Part shown: positions 44,394-55,448 of the stretch, in pieces
Numbering within the stretch: position 1 is the first letter of the stretch
Layout of the letters: each line of letters begins with the position of its first letter
DNA from: Erythroxylum novogranatense
Taxonomy: Eukaryota > Streptophyta > Magnoliopsida > Malpighiales > Erythroxylaceae
Assembly: GCA_029891385.1 (NCBI GenBank)
Contig: CM057228.1
Span: forward strand, 68,587,523 to 68,651,522
Reading direction: 5' to 3'
DNA: 64,000 bases
The notes under the pieces: generated by a model
Database searches by the model: none
Told to the model about the DNA's origin: nothing
The model's input: the letters and a program-made list of their open reading frames with translations, nothing else
Position numbers and translations under genes: made by a program

Positions 44394-45935
44394 TGTTGGA
44401 CCCCATTTTTGGAGCCCAACTCGGAGCTCATGATACGTGAGCTCGTTCTCATGAAAATCTACTTAGGGTAATTCCAATAACAAAAAATTTTACAGCGTCT
44501 GCAGTGCGGCAAACCGTTGGGAGAAAATTTCCTCGCCGCGATGAAGACGGTCAATTTACCACCCCAAATTCCTTCCATCTTTCCTAACCTTAATTTCAAT
44601 CTAAGTTGTCCCAAATTTACTTCCTCTAATGCAACATCATTTCGTAACCATTCCACCACCAATAGTATCTCATCAAACTCTCTAGGCTCTTTTTATTTAA
44701 TTCATTACTTAAAACTAATTCTCATCCTTTATAATTTCCTATATTTCTTCTTCCATAACATCTCACTTATGTGTGACAACAATTCATGTTCAAAATTCAT
44801 CATCTCAAATCGATAGCTTTTTCGAGTATACTTAAGTTCAATTCAAGCTCATCCATATGCAAATTCATATTCTCACTCAACATCATCCATGCATAATTCA
44901 TGATTCATTAACTCAAAAGATAAGAGTTCATACAAAGCTGTAATGACATTTCAAACCAAAATACATCGATGTCTCAAAATTCCAAAATACATAAGATACT
45001 TGAACAATAATCCTTAAAATGCAACTAAAACCTTATGGTTACATAATCTAGCTTAAAATACAAAAATATGCGTAACTCGAAGCGATGTCTTGACTCTTGA
45101 TCACTATATCTTATTTTCTTCACCTGAGAATGGGACAGAAGGGCGGTGAGCTTAAAAGCTCGTGGGTAACAAGTTTATAACGGAGAATAAGCAAAAATCA
45201 TTAAAATGTTCATTTGTTATAGAAATTTCATATTGAATGCATAAAACTCATAGTTTTCAAATTCTTAAACAAATTCAAATTTTAGCTCAAAAATTCATAG
45301 TTAAAGAAATATCAGCACATAAACATAACATATACATGTAACCATCAAAGCATAACACTCAATTATGCAACATTCTTGACAATTCAAAGATGCAATGCAA
45401 AAACAAATGGCTGGGGAGTTCCATGGAACAAAACTGATAAACGAAGTTTATATCGTGAACAAAACAAGTCTGATTTCTTAGGATCTCATGGCCTTAAGCG
45501 GGCGGCTGGGAGAAGGCTATATGTCTACGTGCATGTGACTAATGAAATGTTCCTCTCTTGCCCAATTACAAACAAATTTAAGCTTAAATCATTTCGTCAT
45601 ACTTTCATGTTTTTTCCTATTTTCCAAATATACAAAATGCTATGAAGTTTTTAAAGGCATAACATAAAAGGTTTCAATGCATTTCCATTTTTATTTCAAA
45701 ATTGAACAACAAAATTCATTTATCAAACATATAAAGATTCCTCGAATCATTTAAAAGCAATAGATACAACAATTATGAAGCAATTTGGAATCATTTTATT
45801 CTTTTGATTTAATAGAAAACATTTAAGGTTCATCACTTCTATTATAAACATGAATCCCACCTTAAAAATCCTTGCTCAATTACTTGCTCAAAGGTGCCTA
45901 ACCTTTTGCTCCTCTTGCCTTCCTTGAGTCCCTTT
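44394..45935 (-). mobile_element. giant LTR G, 3' part, interrupted by copia A'
   Basis: Begins TGTTGGACCCCATTTTT in copia H pol and ends where A' LTR begins at 45936. I read it as minus because the acceptor-like block is on that strand (AGCTCACCGCCC, then CATTCTCAG/GTG ending at 45124), and because GCGGGCGGCTGGGAGAAGG (45498) lies as in minus LTR B. An inverted repeat GAGCTCA/TGAGCTC lies at 44424-44444. No coding. The rest would lie to the right of A', outside the window. Confidence 0.65.
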
Positions 45936-47888
45936 TGTAGGAAAATCCCGGGAGGAACATCACACGCTCCAGCAGCGGAAAAACAAAAATTTTGTTACCG
46001 GGACCTTCCCGAAAGCCAGGATCCAGGTGTCGGTATGAAGACTCAAACCAGAATAGCCAATAGAGACTATCTCTAAAGGTATCCACGCAGAGATCAGAAA
46101 ACCTAACTAGGACAAACCCCTTTGACCCGGGAATAGCTAGAACAAATTAAAGGCTGCTAGACCTTACCTTTGTCCTGTGGAGAGCTTGGATTGAACGTTG
46201 AACCTTGGAAAAGAAGAGAGGATCGTTGATGCCTTTAGGAAGAAAGAAGAATGAAAAACCTAGTTTTCACCTTATACTTAACACTTAAGCATTTCTCCTT
46301 TTTCCTTAGCAAAAACCGTCGGCCTTCTCACACTTAGCAAGCTTCATATAGGTTTATTTAACAATTAAAAAGACTATCCATAAGAAGCTAACAAGTGGAG
46401 GGCTTATGGCCATTTATTTAATTAATGAATTAATGAAACAAACTTTGAAAAGTCAAAGTTCTATCCTCTCTCCTCATTCCAACAAGCACATGTCTAAATA
46501 TATAATAATTAATTAATTAATTTACTTAATTAATTAATTAGAATATAATTGCTAAGGTCCATCCAACTGGGTCGGTCCTACCGCCTATAGGGCCCCGTCT
46601 TCAAAACGAATTTTAAACCTTTCTTAGCAATATTGATGTCGCGATCTCATCGGACATATCCCAATCTCATCGGGATCCATTTAATCCTAATGCTCTCCAA
46701 TAATTGGAACTCGGTCCAATACTATTTTCTGATTCTCGAATCACTCTTATCGTGTGACCCTTTAGGTTCCCGATTATGTTGGCCACTTAGATTAACAATT
46801 AATCTGAGCAAGTCATGAGCGCGTCTAGCAACACATCATGACCCCAATTGACCGGAAAGTAATTGGTTTGATGAATTCATCACGAACCGGATCACGAACC
46901 CTTCCATGTACAATTCTTGTGCAATTCGTCCTTTCACCATCCTATACCCCACTTGGTTATGAGTATGGTCAAAGTGTCAACTCTTACTAGACTGAGTCTA
47001 GCCCAAGTGATATCAGTTCTCGTCTTAGGACTCATTACTTAATATGTCAAGGAAGACAGTCTTCATGACACATCTACTCTGGCCAGAGATTTCAAGTAAT
47101 GATCCTGACAAGAGGCCATGGGTATCTCTTATGCTATCACAGAAGTGATGAATCCTTTATTGGCTACTCAATTACCTTCGAATACCTCAAACTGTACCCA
47201 AACACCACCCTATGAGTAACCTCGAAGGCAACAAGGAATGGAGTCAAAGCACGTAATCAAGATTCAAGATATCCTTGAGTACCTCAAGTCTAAGGATACT
47301 TGCACCATTGCTATGATGAGATCATCACTGACATTTAAATAGGACATCCATGTGATGATCTCATGGCAGGTCATCCAATGTACTTACTACTGTTAGTAAG
47401 CATCCACATGTCAAATCTAAATATCTCAATATTTATAGTTTCTAAGATCCACTGCTTGATCCAATCAAGGAGTATGACATGAGCTAGTCTTTCCGGATTA
47501 ACGATGTCCATTCTCGTTAATCCTATGACTAGGGATAATTTAGATACTGACATAATTGCACATGATAGGAATCTCAGTAGTATGATCACATCATAATTTC
47601 CTTCATGCTATGTCATATATTATGGACTTCATTAATTTGATTTGAAGATCAATATCAATTCATAAACAATATTCATGAACATCAAATTAATGAAATATGC
47701 CTTTCTTTATTTATTCATAAAGTCTGCACACGACTTTGAATAAAACGCGCTAAAGAGGATTGCCTTTAGGGCACAATTAACAGTACCGTCCTTGAATAAG
47801 TCGACTTACCCAATGTACAAGTCGACTTATCGGTACTGGACATGTGTAAGTCGCCTTGCATAAGCACACAAGTCGACTTACACTTACA
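45936..47888 (-). repeat. 3' LTR of copia A'
   Basis: TGTAGGAAAATCCCGGG to CACTTACA. The boundary at 47888 is set by the polypurine tract next to it. Relative to the 5' LTR of A it has about 106 extra bases (47783-47888) filled with AAGTCGACTT palindromes; if those are not LTR, the end is 47782 (AATTAACA). The inner donor-like site equals 46169 and the AT-rich patch lies at 46498-46550. Confidence 0.85.
47785..47888. repeat. AAGTCGACTT palindromes at the 3' LTR edge of A'
   Basis: Three perfect copies and one AAGTCGCCTT variant within 104 bases, immediately beside the polypurine tract. Confidence 0.88.
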
Positions 47889-47905
47889 AATCTCCCACTT
47901 GACCT
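47889..47905 (-). other. polypurine tract of copia A'
   Basis: Sense GGTCAAGTGGGAGATT directly before the 3' LTR, a standard copia plus-strand primer. Confidence 0.85.
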
Positions 47906-48725
47906 AAAGCCAATCGCCTTAGTATCTAATACCATAAGCGAGTCTATGAGAATCACAATTCTTCTGTGACAATGGCTTTGTCAACGGATCAGCAACACTT
48001 GCTCTGTGGGAATTCTCTCTATCAGGATATCATCTCGACCAATGATCTCCCGAATCAGCTGGAATCGAAGGAGTACGTGTTTAGATGGTTGATGAGACCT
48101 AGGTTCCTTTGCCTGCGCACTAGCCCCATTGTATCACCATACAACCTTATGGGCCCATCACAGCTAGGAACCAAACTAAGTTCATCCAAACTGCTTCCTT
48201 TGCTACATCTGATGCGGCAATGTACTCTGCCTCGGTTGTTGAATCGGCAGTCGTCTCCTGTTTGGAACTCTTTCCAACTGACCGCCTCACCGTTCAATGT
48301 GAATGCATAACCTGATTGTGATTCAGAATCATCCTTATCAGATTAAAATTAGCATCTGAATGCCCGCTCACATGGAGATTTCCATCTCCATATGTCAAGA
48401 AAACATCCTTAGTCCTTCGCAAGTACTTGAGGATATTCTTGACAGCCACCCAGTGACCCTCACTAGGATCCGATTGATATCTGCTCGTGACACTCAGAGC
48501 ATACGATACATCGGGCCTCGTACATAACATAGCATACATGATCGATCCTACTGCAGACGCATACAGGATCTGATGCATGTGCATCCTCTCATCTTGTGTC
48601 TTAGGACACATAGATTTCGAGAGTGTTATCCCATGAGACATGGGAAGAAACCCTCTCTTGGATTGCTCCATGCTAAACCTCTTCAGCATCTTGTCTATGT
48701 ACGATGATTGTGAAAGACCAAGCAA
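47906..48725 (-). pseudogene. copia A' RNase H and RT C terminus
   Basis: 48294-48725 encodes [58 protein letters not shown] and GHSDANFN (the RNase H Asp region). Lower pieces in other frames encode parts of AVWMK-type helix text, GLVRRQRNLGLINHLN and, near 47960-48000, ADPLTKPLSQ, the C terminus. The pieces lie in several frames with stops. Function: copying and RNA removal during cDNA synthesis. It ends close to the polypurine tract. Confidence 0.88.
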
Positions 48726-49290
48726 CCTTTTGATCTATCTCTATAGATTCTTATCCCAAGGATATAAGTTGCTTCACCAAGGTCTTTCATGGCAAATTGT
48801 CTGGACAACCAAATCTTAACAGATTGCAGCATAGAGACATCGTTTCCCATTGACAATATGTCATCCACATATAACACAAGGAATACGATTGCAGTCCCAT
48901 TAACCTTCTCTTTGATTATCTCATCAAAAAGGATATTCCAACTCCTGGATGCTTGCTTCAATCCATGGATGGATTTCTGAAGCTTACATACCTTTTCGCC
49001 ACCATAGGAGGTGAAGCCCTCTGGTTGTGTCATGTACACATCCTCGGGTAGATTTCCTCTCAGGAAAGCTGTCTTCACATCTATTTGCCATATCATCATA
49101 ATGAGTAGCAATGGCTAGGAGTATCCTAATGGATTTAAGCATTGCTACTGGACTGAAGGTCTCGTCATAGTCAACTCCTTGTCTTAGACGAAAGCCTTTA
49201 GCCACAAGCCTTGCTTTATAGGTAATCACATTATCATCCATGTCGGTTTTCTTCTTGAAAACCCATTTGCACCTACAGGTGCATCAACCA
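48695..49290 (-). pseudogene. copia A' reverse transcriptase, with in-frame gap
   Basis: 48984-49241 encodes YKARLVAKGFRLRQGVDYDE and [20 protein letters not shown]; 48695-49111 encodes [42 protein letters not shown] and [13 protein letters not shown]. Compared with copia A, about 14 residues (FGFSQNPDEHCVY region) between IIKE and KVNGTAIV are missing in frame. The YVDD box is intact. The last residues run out of frame after FHNH. Confidence 0.9.
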
Positions 49291-49300
49291 AAGTCCATAC

Positions 49301-49702
49301 TTAGTTTTCATACATGGAATCCATTTCAGATTTCATGGCATGGAGCCATTTCTGAGACTCTGAACTCTTCAGAACCTCATAGGTAGTAGGCTCATCATCT
49401 TCTATGAGCAATACGTCATTCTGTTCACTCACGAGAAATCCATATCTCTCGGGAACAGAGCGTATCCTACTTGACCTACGAACTTCTTGTGTATTAGAAG
49501 GTTGAACTGTTACTTCATCTGAATGAGTGACAGTTTCAGGTTCAGGCAGTTGATCTATGTTTGTTCGAGCATCTTGAACTTCTCTAAGTTCAATTTTGCT
49601 CCCACTGTCTTCTTTTAAAAGAAACTCTTTCTGTAAGAAAACAGCACGCTTTGAAACAAACAACTTTTGTTCCTCAGCAAGGTATATCCTACGAACAAAC
49701 AT
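49301..49702 (-). pseudogene. copia A' linker between integrase and RT
   Basis: The open 133-codon frame reads IYLAEEQKLFVSKRAVFLQK, a variable acidic stretch, then RRSSRIRSVPERYGFL and WLHAMKSEMDSMYEN, the usual tail of the copia linker. No TGA is seen where copia A has one, but part of the GYPK-type sequence before it is missing. Confidence 0.88.
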
Positions 49703-50308
49703 TTGTCAGCTTTTACATCAAGTGTATCTGACTGTGTCCGCTCCACGTAAGCAGGACAACCCTAAACTTTCAGATGAGAAAGATAGGATTTTCTGTTAGT
49801 CCACATCTCATATGGAGTAACATCAACTGTCTAAGAGGGAACTCTGTTTAGCAAGTAAACAATTGTCTCAAACACATACTCCAAAAACTGTGCAAAACCT
49901 ATCATCAATCGCACCATATCTAACAAGGTTCGATTTCTCCTTTCAGCCACACCATTATGCTGCGGCGTGCAAGGTGGAGTCCATTGAGATAAAATCCCAT
50001 TATCTCTGAGATAATCCAGAACCTGTTGGTCTAAGTATTCCCCACCACGATCGGATCGTAATGCCTTGATACTTTTACCAAGCTGCTTTTCTACTTCATG
50101 TCTGAATTGTTTGAACTTTTCAAACGCTTCAGGTTTGTATTTCATCGGATACAGGTACCCATACCGAGAATAATTATCGATAAAGGTAATGAAGTAAAAA
50201 CAACCACTTCCGGCATGGATGGACATCGGACCACATACATCTGAATGTATCAGGTCTAATACTCCAATCGTTCATCCTTTCCATTGAAGGGTAACTTAGT
50301 CATCTTGC
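49703..50308 (-). pseudogene. copia A' integrase core
   Basis: The main frame (49831-50226) encodes FITFIDNYSRYGYLYPMKYK, LRSDRGGEYLDQQVLDYL (second Asp) and NGVAERRNRTLLDMVRLMIG (Glu); an SDVCGPM-type first Asp lies just before 50226 in sense direction, separated by a frame change at 50250-50280. The region after IVYLLNRVPS (49703-49830) continues with stops. A small deletion in the FAKLPKSFWG region relative to A gives FAQFLEYVF. Confidence 0.9.
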
Positions 50309-50990
50309 CTAATAAACAAGATTCGCATGTGTCATATGATTCAAAATCAAATGCCCTAAACTGCCACTCTCATGGAGCTTAGCGATGAGTGTCTCATTTA
50401 TATGGCCAAGCCGACAATGCCATAAGTAAGTTGAGTTTAAATTATCTCTTTTATGCCGTTTGGTGTCATTGACATTCATAATTGGATGTGACATATCTAA
50501 TATGTCAATTCCATTGAATAATGTACCAGTACCATAGAGTATTCCATTCGAACTAATAGAACAACCATTTCTTCTAAAAGTCCAATGGAAACCTGCTCTA
50601 TTTAAACAAGAAACATCCAATATGTTCTTTGTTAAAAACAGTACAAAATGACAATCATCCAACTTGAGTACAGGCCCACCGGGGAGGGACAAAACATAAG
50701 TGTCTACGGCTAATGTAGCAACTCTTGCTCCATTACCAACACGAAGGTCAAGTTCCCCTTTTATGAGCTGTCTACAGTCTCTGAGGCCCTGCATATCATT
50801 GCATATGTGTGAGCCGGTTCACAACCGGTATCTAATACCCATATGTTGTGATCAGAAACGGTGTTAACCTCAATGACAAACATATCTGAAGGAGTCGAGG
50901 CATCTGATGCCTTCTTCTGCTTCAGGGACTCCAGATAGACTTTACAGTTTCGCCTCCAGTGGCCAGTCTTGCCACAAGGGAAGCAAATTC
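50309..50990 (-). pseudogene. copia A' protease, pre-integrase and zinc knuckle
   Basis: 50309-50794 runs from MQGLRDCRQLIKGELDLRVG through the C-terminal protease strands to STYLWHCRLGHINETLIAKL (zinc His pair). Sense upstream, the protease active-site segment near 50810-50850 is frame-disturbed, because GCCGGTTC is inserted where A has VLDTGCDSH. The knuckle near 50940-50985 reads CFPCGKTGHWRRNC in sense, with the first Cys pair altered to C-x2-C with Pro. It uses the same domain order as A. Confidence 0.85.
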
Positions 50991-51196
50991 CTTTTGGGGT
51001 AGATATTTTGGTTTTTCTTTTGGCTGCACTTCCTACTTTCTGAACTTCATCAGAAACATCAACAAAGAAGTGTATCGAAGTGGAACATCAAGGACATAGT
51101 CCAGTTCCTCAAATCTGAGAACAATTCTCTGATATCTCAGCCAATCGAGAAAATTAAGTCCAGAAAAGGTGAGCGTAAAAACACACTGAAAGACAT
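50991..51196 (-). pseudogene. copia A' gag, mostly deleted
   Basis: The ATG at 51194-51196 follows an acceptor-like site, but after about 130 bases related to the gag N terminus (sense of 51070-51196) the sequence jumps to the Lys-rich region before the knuckle. About 590 bases present in A (6300-6964) are absent, so no capsid can be made. Confidence 0.85.
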
Positions 51197-53298
51197 CTTC
51201 AACTAACCTAAACGGAAAGAGAGAGAACGAATGCTAGAATAGATTAGAAATGCCTGCATGCTCATAAGGACTTGCATGACATGCATATGGCTCTCACTAG
51301 TTTCTAAGAATCCATAACCCTCTTTACGAATCCAAAGAAAATTATGACAAAATGTCCTAGTGAGTCGATATCCGATGTTGCTAAGAATGACCTTGGGTTT
51401 ACCCAACAAGCCACTTCTTAGGTCAATCGGTAGGTATCAGTCATACCAATTGCATCATCGATAACCGACATTAAGAATGACCTTGGGTTTGCCCAACAAG
51501 CCACCTTATGTCTCGAAAGGTATCAGACATACCAATTACATCTTAGACATAACTATCGTCTAGTGCTATCAACTTGTTGATGTATGCACAAACATTGGGT
51601 TATCAACACTTGATGCGCGTACATCTAATGTACACTACCCAACTTCGCCTCTGTCCACGTTGACCTTGAGTTTGCTCAACAAATCAACGCTTCCAGGAAA
51701 ACCGACCCATTAATCAGAAATCTTATTTTCATGGTTCGAACATATTCGTATAGAGTGAGCTTGAGGTTAGCTCAACAACCCAACCCTAGAAGAACTCTGG
51801 TTCTTACCGTATTAATGGAAGGCGTTAGTTTTCATATTCCGAGGAGGGATTTGAAACTCTAGTCTCATCCAAGCTTTAGGATTATAGTCATCATGACTAT
51901 ATGGAATGATTTAGGTTTCATCAATCGCATTGAATCTCTCCTTATAATCATCCATCATCCCACCTACGCATGTTATAAGTCGAGTTACATGAGAATGTAA
52001 GTCGCCTTATGCTCCTGTGCTCCATCAAGTCGCCTTGTATCCTACAAGTCGACTTACACATCTGGTCCTGTACAAGTCGACTTATACTATGATGTGCAAG
52101 TCGACTTATACAACTGCGCCTGTACAAGTCGACTTGTTCTAATGTGCAAGTCGACTTATACAACTCATGCAAGTCGACTTACACTAAGAATTGTTAACAA
52201 ATCGGCTAATTTCTCAATCCGTGCATTTCCAATTCACAATACCAATATACTAAGTATATTATCCTTTATATTGATGTGCTAATGAAACATTTTTCATTGT
52301 ATCATGCTTGCCATAAAGTCATACTATACATGAAAATCTTGAAACAGATTAATCCACTATTAATCACTTAGAATTCCACATAATTCAAAAACATCAAATA
52401 ATCACCCTAAGCATCTCTAGTTAGTCTACACACTATCAAAACTACTTCGGCACTTGTCACAAAAATTTGTGACGGCCAAAACAATCAAGACAACGAAATA
52501 TACTAACGAGACACTAATGTGACCTATTTGATATCCGAAAATTATTGGAAAACCAATTTCAAGAAATTCAGTTTGGCAAGCATCCCAAATCAAGATAACA
52601 CATTTATAATCACATTAAAAATGGTCCAAGGCATTGGAACTGAAAATGACACAAACAATCATGCCAAGCAAAACAGTCCCAGCAATTTTCACAAAACTGC
52701 CCAGTTCTGCATATTGCTCGAAATGATCATTGAAACAATTTCAATAAATTCTGAGAAAATTACATAGGTTCCTACATGTTCAGAACATGCTTCATGAATT
52801 TTTTCAGGATTTATAGCCATCAAAAACTCAATCAACCTAAGCAACAAAACTGATTCAGAATCTGTGTTCACTAACACAGAAATTCCCAACAACACACAAT
52901 AAATTCGAAAATAAATAGTAAATCACCTTGAAAACAATTTTCCTTTCTCATAGATATTCATAAATATCTTAGAGACATATAGGTGAAGGAAAATCCGAAA
53001 TTGTTTTTTTCAGAATTTATTCTCGAATTTAAAGTCATGCCTGTTCACAGAATCTGTCAAAAAACAGCATCTAGAACCTAAGGGAATAAATTAGCAAAAC
53101 TTTATCAAATCAAATCGATAAATTCTCATCTTTCACAGAAATATTCTATAACATGTTATGAACAAATATGGGCAGAAAAATTTCGAAAAACATATCTCTA
53201 TATAGAATCGAAATTCAAACAGATCAGATGTATCAGCTACAAATTCAAATAGGAATTCTGACCTAGTTAGGGTTTTAGCTTCATACACGACATAAGTG
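51197..53298 (-). other. leader of copia A' with candidate intron
   Basis: Collinear with the leader of A, including the TTGGGTTTACCCAA repeat pair (51370-51520) and palindrome array (51965-52190). Candidate intron 51208-53543: donor CAAAG/GTAAGG in the LTR and acceptor CTCTTTCCGTTTAG/GTTAG. No protein supported. Confidence 0.7.
51965..52190. repeat. AAGTCGACTT palindrome array in A' leader
   Basis: Six perfect copies plus variants AAGTCGAGTT and two AAGTCGCCTT in about 225 bases. Copy number and spacers differ from A, so the array has changed since they separated. Confidence 0.92.
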
Positions 53299-53310
53299 GC
53301 TCTGATACCA
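53299..53310 (-). other. primer binding site of copia A'
   Basis: Plus strand GGCTCTGATACCA, sense TGGTATCAGAGCC, one base from the LTR at 53312. Confidence 0.92.
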
Positions 53311-53311
53311 C

Positions 53312-54556
53312 TGTAGGAAAATCCCGGGAGGAACATCACATGCTCCAGCAGCTGAAAAACAAAAATTTTGTTACCGGGACCTTCCTGAAAGACAGGATCC
53401 AGGTGTCGGTATGAAGACTCAAACCAGAATAGCCAATAGAGACTATCTCTAAAGGTATCCATGCAGAGATCAGAAAACCTAACCGGGACAAACCCCTTTG
53501 ACCCGGGAATAGCTAGAACAAATTAAAGGCTGCTAGACCTTACCTTTGTCCTGTGGAGAGCTTGGATTGAACGTTGAGCCTTGGAGAAGAAGAGAGGATC
53601 GTTGATGCCTTTAGGAAGAAAGAAGAATGAAAAACCTAGTTTTCACCTTATACTTAACACTTAAGCATTTCTCCTTTTTTCCTTAGCAAAAACCGTCGGC
53701 CTTCTCACACTTAGCAAGCTTCATATAGGTTTATTTAACAATTAAAAAGACTATCCATAAGAAGCTAACAAGTGGAGGGCTTATGGCCATTCATTTAATT
53801 AATGAATTAATGAAACAAACTTTGAAAAGTCAAAGTTCTATCCTCTCTCCTCATTCCAACAAGCACATGTCTAAATATATAATAATTAATTAATTAATTT
53901 ACTTAATTAATTAATTAGAATATAATTGCTAAGGTCCATCCAACTGGGTTGGTCCTACCACCTTACTAGGGCCCTCGATCAAATGCCCTGTAAACCTTTC
54001 TTAGCAATATTGATGTCGCGATCTCATCGGGACATATCCCAATCTCATCGGGATCCATTTAATCCTAATGCTCTCCAATAATTGGAACTCAGTCCAATAC
54101 TATTTTACAGATTCTCTGAATCACTCTTATGCGTGTGACCCTTTAGGTTCCCGGTTATGTTGGCCACTTAGATTAACAATTAATCTGAGCAAGTCATGAG
54201 CGGCGTCTAGCAACACATCATGACCCCCAATTGACCGAAAAGTAATTGGTTTGATGAATTCATCACGAACCAGATCACGAACCCTTCCATAGACAATTAC
54301 TGTGCAATTCGTCCTTTCACCATCCTATACCCCACTTGGTTATGAGTATGATCAAAGTGTCAACTCTTACTAGACTGAGTCTAGCCCAAGTGATATCAGT
54401 TCTCGTCTTAGGACTCATTACTTAATATGTCAAGGAAGACAGTCTTCATGACACATCTACTCTGGCTAGAGATTTCAAGTAATGATCCTGACAAGAGGCC
54501 ATGGGTATCTCTTCTGCTATCACAGAAGTGATGAATCCTTTATTGGCTACTCAATT
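53312..54556 (-). repeat. 5' LTR of copia A', cut by F
   Basis: TGTAGGAAAATCCCGGG at the primer site to GGCTACTCAATT, where F begins. The 3' LTR reads GGCTACTCAATTACCTTC at the same place (47161), so the break is exact and CAATT is the likely target duplication. Confidence 0.93.
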
Positions 54557-55448
54557 TGTAACATCCTGTCACCGATGAGAAGGGTATTTTGGTAATTTGG
54601 GATGGGTTAGACGTATTGAATTAGAACTCGGCATGTGCATACAACATATAGCCTCTATGACTGATGATTGTTTTGCATATGCACATGGTAACATGCATTC
54701 ATGACATTTTCCGGCTTAGGTTTCAAATTGAGACCTTTTGTGAAATTTATGGGATAGTTGTATTTGGAAAATTATTTGGAGTGCGTCATAAATTATTTCC
54801 CATTTTTAGGGATTTATGGAAATTTTTCTGGAATTTTTCAGGGTTCTTGCCCGGACCGGAAAATTCCAACTGACGGGCTGAGTGAGCCTTTTTGTATTGA
54901 AAAGGGATTGCCTAATGGCATGAGATTAGTGAATAAATAATTTTGGGAATTATGTTAGAGCCATAATTAGAGCTTAAGTGGGATAAATGTTCTTAATTGA
55001 TTGGATTAACTTATTTTGTCTTTTGTACCATTAAAAGCCAAGTGTCCCTCACATTTGTTCACTTTGTCTTCTTATACTTATCATCTACGACATTCCCCAT
55101 ATGTGAAGTCAATAAATTACTTTTAAAAGATCAAATGGGGCTTGAGTTTTCCTTGTCATATACGACTCTCCCTTTAAGCAAAACAAAAGTTGGTTTGTTC
55201 TTCTCCCTTCATCCGAAACTTTGCTTGTCTCCTTCCTTGGTGTGCCTTTCTCCTTCTTCGAAAGTTTCTTGCCCATCTCATACAAGAAGGCTCTTCCATG
55301 TTTCTTGCTTGCCTCTCCTTATTCTCTACCAAGACCAAGCTCAAGCCTTGAGTTTGTTATGTTTATGATAACCGTGGGTGAGGTATCAAGGTTGGAAGTA
55401 GGGAGAGTTTTGAAGACTTGGAGATTGATAGCTTGTAACTTGTTTAAG

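Larger units (their letters stand above)
45936..54556 (-). mobile_element. Ty1/copia retrotransposon A' (same family as A), 5' LTR split by F
   Basis: Minus strand. 3' LTR (45936-47888), polypurine tract, RNase H, RT, linker, integrase, protease, a largely deleted gag, leader with palindrome array, primer site, and the first 1,245 bases of the 5' LTR, which is interrupted at 54557 by element F. The two LTRs share their first kilobase with only scattered differences, so it is younger than K or H. It is a non-autonomous copy: gag and part of RT are deleted. Confidence 0.93.

Noticed and set aside
44394..45935. G as a plus-strand LTR because it starts TGTTGGACCCC like D
   Set aside because: LTR ends are near-palindromic, and the internal landmarks (AGCTCACC block and GGCTG segment) are on the minus strand as in B.
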